Source of the DNA: Helicobacter sp.
Lineage (GTDB): Bacteria; Campylobacterota; Campylobacteria; Campylobacterales; Helicobacteraceae
DNA length: 12,001 nucleotides
Reading direction: 5' to 3'
Assembly (NCBI RefSeq): GCF_022511165.1
Contig: NZ_JAFLSB010000042.1
Location: forward strand, 1-12,001
Positions 6,711-12,001 of this stretch are shown one piece after another (position 1 is the stretch's first letter; each line of letters starts with the position of its first letter). Position numbers and translations under genes: made by a program. The notes below the pieces were generated by a model. That model saw only the letters and a program-made list of their open reading frames with translations. It did not search any database and was not told the DNA's origin.

Positions 6711-6992
6711 TTATTTGCCAATTTTCTTTTGGACACTGCCTTTGTGTCCTTTGAAAGTGCGGGTGGGGGCAAATTCACCAAGTTTATAGCCAACGTGATT
6801 TTCTGTGATATACACAGGTACAAATGCTCTCCCATTATGAACATTGAAAGTAAGCCCTATCATATCTGGCAAAATTGTGCTTCGTCTTGACCAAGTTTTG
6901 ATAGGTTTATTGTCCTTGCTCTGCTTTGCTTTCTCAACTTTCTTGATGAGGTAATCATCAATAAATGGACCCTTTTTAATTGATCTTGCCAT
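6711..6992 (-). CDS. rpsS: 30S ribosomal protein S19
   Basis: S19 is in the 30S head, pairs with S13 and contacts the 50S subunit through bridge B1a. The 93-residue product is standard: MARSIKKGPFIDDYLIKKV, TWSRRSTILPDMIGLTFNVHNG, FVPVYITENHVGYKLGEFAPT and RTFKGHKG. Start ATG 6992 is preceded by a GGAAG-type site just after the rplB stop, 10 bp away. It is followed 6-9 bp later by rplV in the conserved S10-operon order. Confidence 0.98.
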   Translation of the reverse strand: MARSIKKGPFIDDYLIKKVEKAKQSKDNKPIKTWSRRSTILPDMIGLTFNVHNGRAFVPVYITENHVGYKLGEFAPTRTFKGHKGSVQKKIGK

Positions 6993-7002
6993 ACTTCCTA
7001 CC

Positions 7003-7830
7003 TTATTTTTTCTTTCTTGAGATAATCAATCTATCACTCGCTTTTTTCTTGCGAGTTTTAAAGCCTTTTGCCGGAGTTCCCCACGGAGAAACAGGGTGTC
7101 CGCTTGAACCCGTCTTACCTTCACCACCGCCGTGTGGGTGATCAACAGGATTCATTGCGCTACCACGTGTTTGCGGACGAATACCACGATGACGATTGCG
7201 CCCTGCCTTACCAATAGAAATATTTGTAAAGTCCTCATTGCCCACAACGCCAATAGTTGCCATACATTCTTCTAAGATATATCTCATCTCCCCACTTGGC
7301 ATTCTCATAATGATATATTTACCCTCACGCCCCATAATCTGCGCACTTGCACCAGCACTTCTTGCAAGCTGCCCACCTGCGCCGGGGTGCATTTCAATAT
7401 TATGCACGATTGTTCCAATAGGTATGCTCTTAAGCTTCATAGCAAAGCCTGTTTTAATATCAAGCCCAGATTCTGCAGAAAACACCACATCTCCTACTTT
7501 CAAGCCACTTGGCTGAATAATATAGCGTTTCTCGCCATCGCTATAATGGATAAGCGCGATACGACAATTTCTATATGGATCATATTCTATCGCTGCAACT
7601 TTGCCTTGCACATTGAATTTATTGCGTTTAAAATCAATGATTCTATAAAGCTTCTTTGCGCCACCTTCTTTATGACGACTTGTAATGCGCCCATTATTAT
7701 TTCTTCCTGCACTCACGGGCAATTTCACAAGCAAACTTCTCACACTCGCCTTACCTGTAATATCACTTGAGCTTAGATTGCTCATAAAACGGCGACTTGG
7801 GGTATAGGGCTTATAAGTTTTGACTGCCAT
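7003..7830 (-). CDS. rplB: 50S ribosomal protein L2
   Basis: L2 is one of the largest 50S proteins, needed for subunit association and for the peptidyl-transferase centre. The 275-residue product, standard in length, contains GRNNNGRITSRHKEGGAKK (residues 42-60), IEYDPYRNCRIALIHY, the HPGAGGQLARSAG block and the highly conserved NPVDHPHGGGEGKTGSSGHP with H231, which corresponds to the functionally important His229 of E. coli L2. I start at ATG 7830 (MAVKTYKPYTPS): AGGAG lies 5 nt upstream, while the in-frame GTG at 7836 overlaps that site. Confidence 0.98.
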   Translation of the reverse strand: MAVKTYKPYTPSRRFMSNLSSSDITGKASVRSLLVKLPVSAGRNNNGRITSRHKEGGAKKLYRIIDFKRNKFNVQGKVAAIEYDPYRNCRIALIHYSDGEKRYIIQPSGLKVGDVVFSAESGLDIKTGFAMKLKSIPIGTIVHNIEMHPGAGGQLARSAGASAQIMGREGKYIIMRMPSGEMRYILEECMATIGVVGNEDFTNISIGKAGRNRHRGIRPQTRGSAMNPVDHPHGGGEGKTGSSGHPVSPWGTPAKGFKTRKKKASDRLIISRKKK

Positions 7831-7835
7831 ATTCA

Positions 7836-7840
7836 CTCCT
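7836..7840 (-). promoter_or_regulatory. Shine-Dalgarno of rplB that decides its start
   Basis: The minus strand reads TAAGGAGTGAATATG: the rplW stop TAA overlaps AGGAG, which is 5 nt from ATG 7830. The GTG at 7836 shares its first base with the site and is rejected as start. Confidence 0.85.
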
Positions 7841-8121
7841 TACACTGATAGCGCATCAAGTTTTGCGCCCTCTGGAATCTTCACATAAAATTTTTTAAAT
7901 GAGGCTCTTTGTCCAATCTTGCCTCTAAATCGCTTGACTTTGCCCTCTTGTCGTAAAGAATTGATTCTAAGAGGTGTAATGCCAAAATATTCTTTAAAAA
8001 TCTCTTTAAGCTGATTTTTGCTCACATTTGTAGCAGTCTGCACGACAAGCACTCCGCTCTCTTGGAGCGAAAGAGATTTTTCAGTATAGAGGATTGACTT
8101 AATATCTGTAATATCTGCCAT
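7840..8121 (-). CDS. rplW: 50S ribosomal protein L23
   Basis: L23 sits at the tunnel exit and is the docking point for trigger factor and SRP. The 93-residue product begins [21 protein letters not shown]14 in the TEK motif aligns with E. coli Glu18, the trigger-factor and SRP contact. [20 protein letters not shown] is the conserved rRNA-binding C-terminal half. The start ATG 8121 is supported by GGAGG 9 nt upstream and by homology; the in-frame extension to 8172 lies inside rplD. One base separates the rplD stop from the ATG (TAAAATG), the same junction as rplE/rpsN. Confidence 0.97.
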
Positions 8122-8122
8122 T

Positions 8123-8746
8123 TTATTCCCCCTCCTTTCCTGCAATAATTTCATCAAAAACAGCCTTTTCAATCACAACAGAGCGAAATGTCGCTACTAA
8201 ATACGCATTAAGCTCATTTGCATCAGCCAAATAGCATTGTTGCAAATTTCTAAAAGCAAGAAAGGTTGGCTCATCGCTAAGGCGCGTAATAAATAGAGCA
8301 TTACGCTTATTAAGGGCTTTAAACATCGCATAAGCATCTTTTGTTTTACCACTTGGTGCTGCAATAGAATCTACTACAAAAAGCGCACCCTCTTGAGCCT
8401 TTTGATACAAGGCACACTCAAGAGCGAGACGTTTTTGCTTCTTATTGACTTTTAGCTGATAGTTTTTATTATTGCTTGGTCCGTGTGCAACACCACCGCC
8501 TACAAATACAGGAGAAGTAATACTCCCTGCACGTGCGCGCCCACCGCCCTTTTGATTCCACGGCTTTTTACCACCACCGCTTACTTCGCCTCGCTTTTTT
8601 GCATAAGCATTATTCGCCCTAAGCGATGCAAGATAAGATTTTACATACAAATACAAATTATGCTCTTTGATTTGTGCATATCTTTCAGGTAATGCAAACT
8701 CACCGCTTTGTGCAAATTTTTGATCTAATAGAATTGCTTTACTCAT
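8123..8746 (-). CDS. rplD: 50S ribosomal protein L4
   Basis: L4 lines the exit tunnel with an extended loop and, in E. coli, represses its own operon. The 207-residue product has the tunnel loop [20 protein letters not shown] and [18 protein letters not shown] at about residues 53-90, then [20 protein letters not shown] and the C-terminal [17 protein letters not shown]. Length is near the family norm (about 200). Start ATG 8746 follows the rplC stop by 10 bp. Its last codons encode the GGAGGGGG that serves rplW. Autogenous control by L4 is uncertain here because the leader upstream of rpsJ is very short. Confidence 0.97.
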
Positions 8747-8756
8747 ATTGCTTACC

Positions 8757-9335
8757 TTATTTTATAATTTGTATTCTGCCAAATGCGCCATTATGCCCAG
8801 CTACTGAACCCTTAAGCACCAAAATAGCACTTTGCTTATCAAAAGACATTACATCATTTTTTGCACTTACAAGCTCATTGCCATAATGTCCAGCCATTTT
8901 TTTACCGGGCTGAACGCGTCCAGGCCACTCACGATTCCCAATAGAGCCTAAACGTCTGTGGAATCTACTTCCGTGCGCAGCCGGACCACCTTGAAAATTC
9001 CACCGCTTCATCGCGCCACTGAATCCGCGTCCTTTTGTCTTAAAACGCACTTGCACACGTTTTGCTTCACCCAAAACACTTGTATCAAGCTCACCCACTT
9101 CTTTATTGCCCACTTTAAGTGTAGCAAAACGATTAAGCTCTTTACTTAAATTATATTTTTTTTGTTGTCCTGCAATAGCCTTATTGTGCGCCTTACCCTG
9201 TGAATATGCTACAAGTGCCTTGCCATTATCATAAATCTCGCATACTTTCGCCCCAAGCACACGAAGCAAAGTTACAGCTTCACTCTTTGTGCCTATGGTG
9301 CGACTCATACCGATTTTTTCAACTATAAATTCCAT
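8757..9335 (-). CDS. rplC: 50S ribosomal protein L3
   Basis: L3 is an early-assembling 23S rRNA-binding protein whose loop reaches toward the peptidyl-transferase centre. The 192-residue product shows IGMSRTIGTKSEAVTLLRVL, the TKGRGFSGAMKRWNFQGGPA block, SRFHRRLGSIGNREWPGRV and PGKKMAGHYGNE. It is shorter than E. coli L3 (209). At the site of E. coli Gln150, methylated by PrmB, this protein has glutamate (IGNREWPG against IGQNQTPG, aligned from memory). Start ATG 9335 is preceded by GAGGAT, with a 25-bp gap from rpsJ, the widest in the ribosomal unit. Confidence 0.97.
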   Translation of the reverse strand: MEFIVEKIGMSRTIGTKSEAVTLLRVLGAKVCEIYDNGKALVAYSQGKAHNKAIAGQQKKYNLSKELNRFATLKVGNKEVGELDTSVLGEAKRVQVRFKTKGRGFSGAMKRWNFQGGPAAHGSRFHRRLGSIGNREWPGRVQPGKKMAGHYGNELVSAKNDVMSFDKQSAILVLKGSVAGHNGAFGRIQIIK

Positions 9336-9360
9336 ATCCTCAATCCTTACAATCCTAATT

Positions 9361-9672
9361 TTACTTGCTCATAGACATTACTTCAACATCCACTTCCGGT
9401 GCTAAATCAAGCTTCATAAGACTATCTACGGTATCGGGAGTAGCAGACATAATATCAATGATGCGATGATGTACCCTAATCTCAAATTGCTCACGAGAAT
9501 CTTTATTAATGTGAGGCGAACGAAGAACGGTGTATCTCTTCTTTTTGGTGGGAAGCGGCACGGGACCTCTTATTTCTGAACCTGTCCTTTTCACTGCCTC
9601 TATAATAGACGCAACCGATCTATCAAGAACCCTATGGTCATAAGCTTTAAGCCTAAGTCGTATTCTTTCCAT
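9361..9672 (-). CDS. rpsJ: 30S ribosomal protein S10 (NusE), first gene of the unit
   Basis: S10 is a 30S head protein that also acts as NusE, pairing with NusB in transcription antitermination and with NusG in transcription-translation coupling. The 103-residue product is standard: MERIRLRLKAYDHRVLDRSV, IRGPVPLPTKKKRYTVLRSP (the S10 signature) and HINKDSREQFEIRVH. Start ATG 9672 has AAGGAAAG 4 nt upstream. It is the first gene of the S10-spc unit and lies about 50 nt downstream of the predicted transcription start. There is no tuf or rpsL/rpsG cluster directly upstream. Confidence 0.98.
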   Translation of the reverse strand: MERIRLRLKAYDHRVLDRSVASIIEAVKRTGSEIRGPVPLPTKKKRYTVLRSPHINKDSREQFEIRVHHRIIDIMSATPDTVDSLMKLDLAPEVDVEVMSMSK

Positions 9673-9720
9673 AATCTTTCCTTATATCTAAAGAACTCAC
9701 CAAATCGATTTTGATGTTTT

Positions 9721-9730
9721 TGGCGCGCCA
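9721..9730. promoter_or_regulatory. GC-only palindrome TGGCGCGCCA at the S10 discriminator/start site
   Basis: A perfect 10-bp palindrome fills the interval between the -10 box, whose last T it shares, and the expected transcription start. Eight consecutive G/C bases stand in otherwise strongly AT-rich DNA. A GC-rich discriminator is the hallmark of promoters under stringent (ppGpp) control in proteobacteria. A symmetric operator for a repressor is the alternative. Confidence 0.6.
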
Positions 9731-9759
9731 TTATAGTCAATTTCATAAAAAAAAGTCAA
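9730..9759 (-). promoter_or_regulatory. Sigma70-type promoter of the S10-spc unit
   Basis: On the minus strand the -35 element is TTGACT (9754-9759) and the -10 element is a consensus TATAAT (9730-9735), separated by 18 nt. The predicted start is around 9721-9724, giving a leader of roughly 50 nt before rpsJ. The spacer contains T8. TTGACT occurs a second time immediately before the -10 (9735-9740), 19 bp from the first. A full -35 box is notable because sigma80/sigma70 promoters of Helicobacter often lack a conserved one. Confidence 0.85.
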
Positions 9760-9773
9760 GCACTTTGCCTATT

Positions 9774-9800
9774 TTTCGATATTTTTTTATTTTTTTATTT
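9774..9800 (-). promoter_or_regulatory. A-tract cluster upstream of the S10 promoter (UP-element-like)
   Basis: Directly upstream of the -35 box the minus strand reads as successive A runs (A7-T-A7-T, then A5), lying roughly where RNA polymerase alpha subunits bind an UP element and likely to curve the DNA. This would suit a strong growth-linked promoter. The call rests on composition and position only. Confidence 0.45.
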
Positions 9801-9813
9801 CCTTATTATAAGG
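9801..9813. repeat. Inverted repeat CCTTATTATAAGG
   Basis: A perfect 6-bp inverted repeat around a single central base, followed one base later by a second palindrome, CAAAATTTTG (9815-9824). On the minus strand it contains TATAAT, so it may be an additional -10 box, but no -35 box is seen at a proper distance. It could equally be an operator. Its centre lies about 50 bp upstream of the -35 element. Confidence 0.4.
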
Positions 9814-9957
9814 ACAAAATTTTGATATACTTTACTCATTTTTAATGTTTTTAAATCGCATTTTGCTCTTTTTATAGATTCTATTTTCTTAAATACTCTA
9901 TAAACATCTCTTTTTAGCTCACCTAGATGAGATTGCTCATATTTTAGAAGTATTGCT

Positions 9958-11058
9958 TCACTCAAATTCTTTTATAAATGTATGCAACACCGCACTTTTA
10001 AACATCATAGGGTCTATTCTTGTGCCTATTTCATCGCTGTGCCACTTTGATAGCGGAAGCCACTTGTATTTTTGTGTAGAATCTTTGCGGGATTGCTTCT
10101 CAAAAGGAAAATGAAATGAGGGTAATTCAGTAGAAATTAAATGATTACTATGGGGGATAAGCTGCTCATAATGCTCTTTATAGGGAATAAACTTTAAATC
10201 AAAAGCATTGACAAGCCAATGGTCCCCCTCATATACACAAAAACGTTCTGCGCTCACTAGAATCTCGTCATTTTGCCTCATAAAATCAATCCTACTATGA
10301 AGCACTATATCCCATATTTTTTGTGCGAGATAAAAACTCTTAAATAATTTAGAAGCATCATAAATATGATCCACATCGATTTTTACAAGCCACTGATATT
10401 TGGGAATCACGCTTAATACATAATTATAATATATATAGAGCCTATTTTCTTCACTTGCAGGATTGCTAAAATCTACATTATATGGATATTTCACGGGGAT
10501 AAAGCTTGGAAATGCAGCACAAAATTCTAATATAATCTCCTCGCTCCCATCATCACAATCATTATAGCCTATCACTCCTCTTTGAATCGCAGGAAGTATG
10601 GAATACAAACACGCGCGTAAGGTATGCGCTTCGTTTTTAACGCGTATGTAGGCAAAAGGATTGCGCGGAGAATTGGGGTTTTTGGATTTCTTATCAGCAT
10701 CAAAATATCCTATATGTTTGATGTGTAAATGAGCCTCTTTGGCTTTTTGCTTTAAGACTTCTAATGGGGGGGGGGGCATAAATGTAGAGTTGAGGGTATC
10801 TTGTGATGTCCTAGATTCTAGAATCTCTTGCAAAGGCGTAGGATTAAGCATTGTTTTATAATGTGATAAAAAATCAATCGGGCTATGACTTTGTATATAC
10901 AAAAGCACATCTTTTGGCACAGGGTAATCCACCCTCCCTAAAGGCACTATTTCTTTCCCAAAGCGCATTTTACTCCTCAAAGCCACGCGCGCTTTTTTGG
11001 TTGGTATAAACCAACACATCACTTTTACACAAAACCTTTTTATATAAAATTCCCACAT
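9958..11058 (-). CDS. cgtA: CgtA-like beta-1,4-N-acetylgalactosaminyltransferase, phase-variable
   Basis: The 366-residue product closely resembles Campylobacter jejuni CgtA as I recall it, the enzyme that adds GalNAc from UDP-GalNAc to a sialylated galactose of lipooligosaccharide to give GM2-like ganglioside mimics. Shared blocks are FAYIRVKNEAHTLRA, LPAIQRGVIGYNDCDDGSEE with IILEFC, KIDVDHIYDASKL carrying the DxD motif at 228-230, and a late ELPSFHFPF segment. Both proteins begin with a hydrophobic-basic stretch (here YIKRFCVKVMCWFIPTKK), which may associate with the membrane. Residues about 65-112 look like an extra linker containing PPPP, encoded by a C11 tract. The 11-C length keeps the frame open. 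ATG 11058 has AAGGGGAT upstream, and the gene follows the Aas-like gene by 10 bp. Acceptor specificity is inference; HexNAc transfer is the safe call. Confidence 0.85.
   Translation of the reverse strand: MWEFYIKRFCVKVMCWFIPTKKARVALRSKMRFGKEIVPLGRVDYPVPKDVLLYIQSHSPIDFLSHYKTMLNPTPLQEILESRTSQDTLNSTFMPPPPLEVLKQKAKEAHLHIKHIGYFDADKKSKNPNSPRNPFAYIRVKNEAHTLRACLYSILPAIQRGVIGYNDCDDGSEEIILEFCAAFPSFIPVKYPYNVDFSNPASEENRLYIYYNYVLSVIPKYQWLVKIDVDHIYDASKLFKSFYLAQKIWDIVLHSRIDFMRQNDEILVSAERFCVYEGDHWLVNAFDLKFIPYKEHYEQLIPHSNHLISTELPSFHFPFEKQSRKDSTQKYKWLPLSKWHSDEIGTRIDPMMFKSAVLHTFIKEFE
10766..10776 (-). repeat. Poly-C (poly-G on + strand) 11-nt phase-variation tract
   Basis: Eleven consecutive C on the coding strand encode P95-P97 and the first two bases of P98, directly after ATG codon 94. 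With 11 C the gene is full length. Translating by hand, 10 C gives a TAG right after codon 98, and 12 C gives a TGA after codon 119. Both lose the entire DxD catalytic part. Tracts of this kind undergo slipped-strand mispairing in Helicobacter and Campylobacter. Confidence 0.93.
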
Positions 11059-11068
11059 TTTTATCCCC

Positions 11069-12001
11069 TTATTTCTTTGATAAGTCCCATAGCTCTTGTG
11101 CTAAATTTTTTGCACCTTTTAAATCTACTTTGCCTGAACCCAATACAGGGATAGATTCTACCACAAAAATTTTAGAGGGCTTAAAAAGTGTGGGGATTTG
11201 TGCCTCTTTGAGTGCAGATTCTAGCTTTTGGCATTCACTTGCCTCACCACTTACAAGTAGCACCACACTCTCACCTTTTTTGGCATCTTCTACCGCCACA
11301 GCAACATATTTGAGATTTTCATCAATTTCACTTTTTTTGATGATTTTTTGAATCTCCTCTTCAATGCCCCCAAGACTTACCATTTCTCCACCGATTTTAG
11401 CAAAACGCGAATATCTATCAACAATATGTATAAATCCATCACTATCTAAATGCCCCTTATCGCCACTTTTATACCATCTAATTCCATCAATTTCTACAAT
11501 CACTTCTTTGGTTTTTTGCTCATCATTGAGATAGCCTAGCATTACTTGATGTCCTCCAATGAGTATCAGCCCATCTTCACCCACAGGTAGCTCTTGCATC
11601 GTATGGGGATCAACGATTCTAATAGCACTTCCGGGCAAGGGCATACCTACGCTCCCCTCTTTACTTGCCTTATGCACTTCCCAATTTTCTACATCAAATT
11701 CACTTGGAAGATTCACACTTACCACAGGCGTAGTCTCTGTCGCCCCATAACCCTCATAAATTTCTTTATTAAACTTCATCACAAAAGCTTCTCGCACATC
11801 TTTTTTAAGCTTCTCTGCTCCAGCTACAACAAGGCGCAGGGAATCAAACATTGTTTTGTCTATTTTATTATTGCGCGCATAAATGCCTAAAAATGTCGAT
11901 GTCCCACATATAACGCTCACTTTATTTTTAGCAATCATTTTTGCCACTCCCACCGCATCAGTGGGATCAGGATATGTAACACAGAGCATTCCCTCAAGCA
12001 A
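11069..12001 (-). CDS. aas: Aas-like acyl-ACP synthetase / acylglycerophosphoethanolamine acyltransferase, C-terminal part
   Basis: This is the C-terminal 310 residues of an adenylate-forming (AMP-binding) enzyme; the N-terminus is beyond the right edge, and the TTG at the edge is not taken as a start. Visible motifs are EGYGATETTPVVSVN (residues 83-97, the YGxTE motif), WYKSGDKGHLDSDGFIHIVD (176-195, with the SGD aspartate and the hinge region), FAKIGGEMVSLGGIEEEI and the C-terminal GSGKVDLK with the presumed catalytic lysine (K291). These fit the acyl-ACP synthetase domain of Aas, which reactivates free fatty acids and re-acylates lysophosphatidylethanolamine. Whether an N-terminal PlsC or transporter domain is fused cannot be seen. 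The stop TAA is followed 10 bp later by the cgtA-like start. Confidence 0.85.
   Translation of the reverse strand: MLEGMLCVTYPDPTDAVGVAKMIAKNKVSVICGTSTFLGIYARNNKIDKTMFDSLRLVVAGAEKLKKDVREAFVMKFNKEIYEGYGATETTPVVSVNLPSEFDVENWEVHKASKEGSVGMPLPGSAIRIVDPHTMQELPVGEDGLILIGGHQVMLGYLNDEQKTKEVIVEIDGIRWYKSGDKGHLDSDGFIHIVDRYSRFAKIGGEMVSLGGIEEEIQKIIKKSEIDENLKYVAVAVEDAKKGESVVLLVSGEASECQKLESALKEAQIPTLFKPSKIFVVESIPVLGSGKVDLKGAKNLAQELWDLSKK

Larger units (their letters stand above)
1..9724 (-). other. Fused S10-spc ribosomal protein transcription unit
   Basis: Twenty ribosomal genes and secY run without a gap above 25 bp from the promoter at 9730-9759 to the left edge. In E. coli these are two operons, S10 ending at rpsQ and spc starting at rplN. 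Here rpsQ and rplN overlap by 4 nt, so no internal promoter or terminator space exists at that junction. rpmD (L30) is absent between rpsE and rplO. The end of the unit is beyond secY, outside the window. Confidence 0.85.
9673..9957. other. Intergenic region between the cgtA-like gene and rpsJ
   Basis: This 285-bp AT-rich gap holds the promoter and short leader of rpsJ on its left side, A-tracts and two palindromes in the middle (9801-9813 and 9815-9824), and two small overlapping hairpin candidates near the cgtA-like stop (9918-9931 and 9927-9940, 5-bp stems). None of the hairpins is followed by a U-run on the minus strand, so I see no convincing rho-independent terminator for the upstream gene. 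No open frame of note was found. Confidence 0.8.

Noticed and set aside
7834..7836. GTG start for rplB giving MNMAVK
   Set aside because: Same situation: the GTG lies in the Shine-Dalgarno for ATG 7830, which gives the conserved MAVK start.
8122..8172. N-terminal extension of rplW
   Set aside because: It lies inside the 3' end of rplD in another frame and is not homologous to L23; ATG 8121 has GGAGG at 9 nt.
9750..9775. Terminator formed by AAG-TG-CTT followed by T8 within the promoter
   Set aside because: The stem is only 3 bp; the T run is better explained as part of the promoter spacer.
9918..9940. Rho-independent terminator after the cgtA-like gene
   Set aside because: Two mutually exclusive 5-bp stems (ATGAG/CTCAT, and CTCAT/GTGAG with one wobble) are present, but no U-run follows on the minus strand, so termination is not supported.
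11332..11338. T7 run in the acyl-ACP synthetase gene as a second phase-variation tract
   Set aside because: Seven A/T bases are common in this AT-rich genome and the frame is intact; too short to claim.
11999..12001. TTG at the right edge as the start of the acyl-ACP synthetase gene
   Set aside because: The visible protein begins in the middle of the adenylation domain, so the gene continues beyond the window.
1..12001. CRISPR arrays, tRNA or rRNA genes, insertion sequences, prophage or a defence system
   Set aside because: No regularly spaced repeats, RNA-gene signatures or transposase or integrase motifs were seen; gene space is filled by ribosomal, Sec, glycosyltransferase and acyl-synthetase genes.

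Overview
The window comes from a moderately AT-rich member of the Helicobacteraceae. Every ribosomal protein closely resembles the Helicobacter form as I recall it, for example S10, L22, L15 and SecY. Gene order is also the epsilonproteobacterial one: the S10 and spc ribosomal-protein operons are fused into one unit, and rpmD (L30) is absent between rpsE and rplO. The phase-variable cgtA-like gene points to a gastric or enterohepatic Helicobacter. I cannot fix the species from sequence alone.

All supported genes lie on the minus strand, so the biological order runs from high to low coordinates. (1) 11069-12001 holds the C-terminal part of an Aas-like AMP-forming acyl-ACP synthetase/acyltransferase, cut by the window edge. 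(2) 9958-11058, only 10 bp downstream of it, is a glycosyltransferase that I recognise as related to Campylobacter CgtA (beta-1,4-N-acetylgalactosaminyltransferase). It is interrupted at codons 95-98 by an 11-nt poly-C tract that is in the ON frame here. (3) 9673-9957 is the only sizeable intergenic gap. It carries a strong sigma70-type promoter (TTGACT, 18 nt, TATAAT) with A-tracts upstream and an unusual GC-rich palindromic discriminator, TGGCGCGCCA. (4) 1089-9672 is the ribosomal unit rpsJ-rplC-rplD-rplW-rplB-rpsS-rplV-rpsC-rplP-rpmC-rpsQ-rplN-rplX-rplE-rpsN-rpsH-rplF-rplR-rpsE-rplO. Its genes are separated by 0-25 bp or overlap (ATGA, TAATG, TAGTG, and a 14-bp overlap of rplP with rpmC). 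(5) 1-1092 is secY, which shares an ATGA with rplO and runs off the left edge.

The ribosomal unit supplies large- and small-subunit proteins and the Sec translocon channel from one promoter. Dense coupling, with Shine-Dalgarno sequences built into preceding stop codons, should keep synthesis stoichiometric. The upstream pair concerns the cell envelope: acyl-chain activation or phospholipid repair, and a switchable surface glycan. The observations I would follow up first are the phase-variable GalNAc-transferase-like gene sitting next to the ribosomal operon, the architecture of the S10 promoter (including a T8 homopolymer inside its spacer), and the long Lys/Ala/Thr-rich tail on L22.
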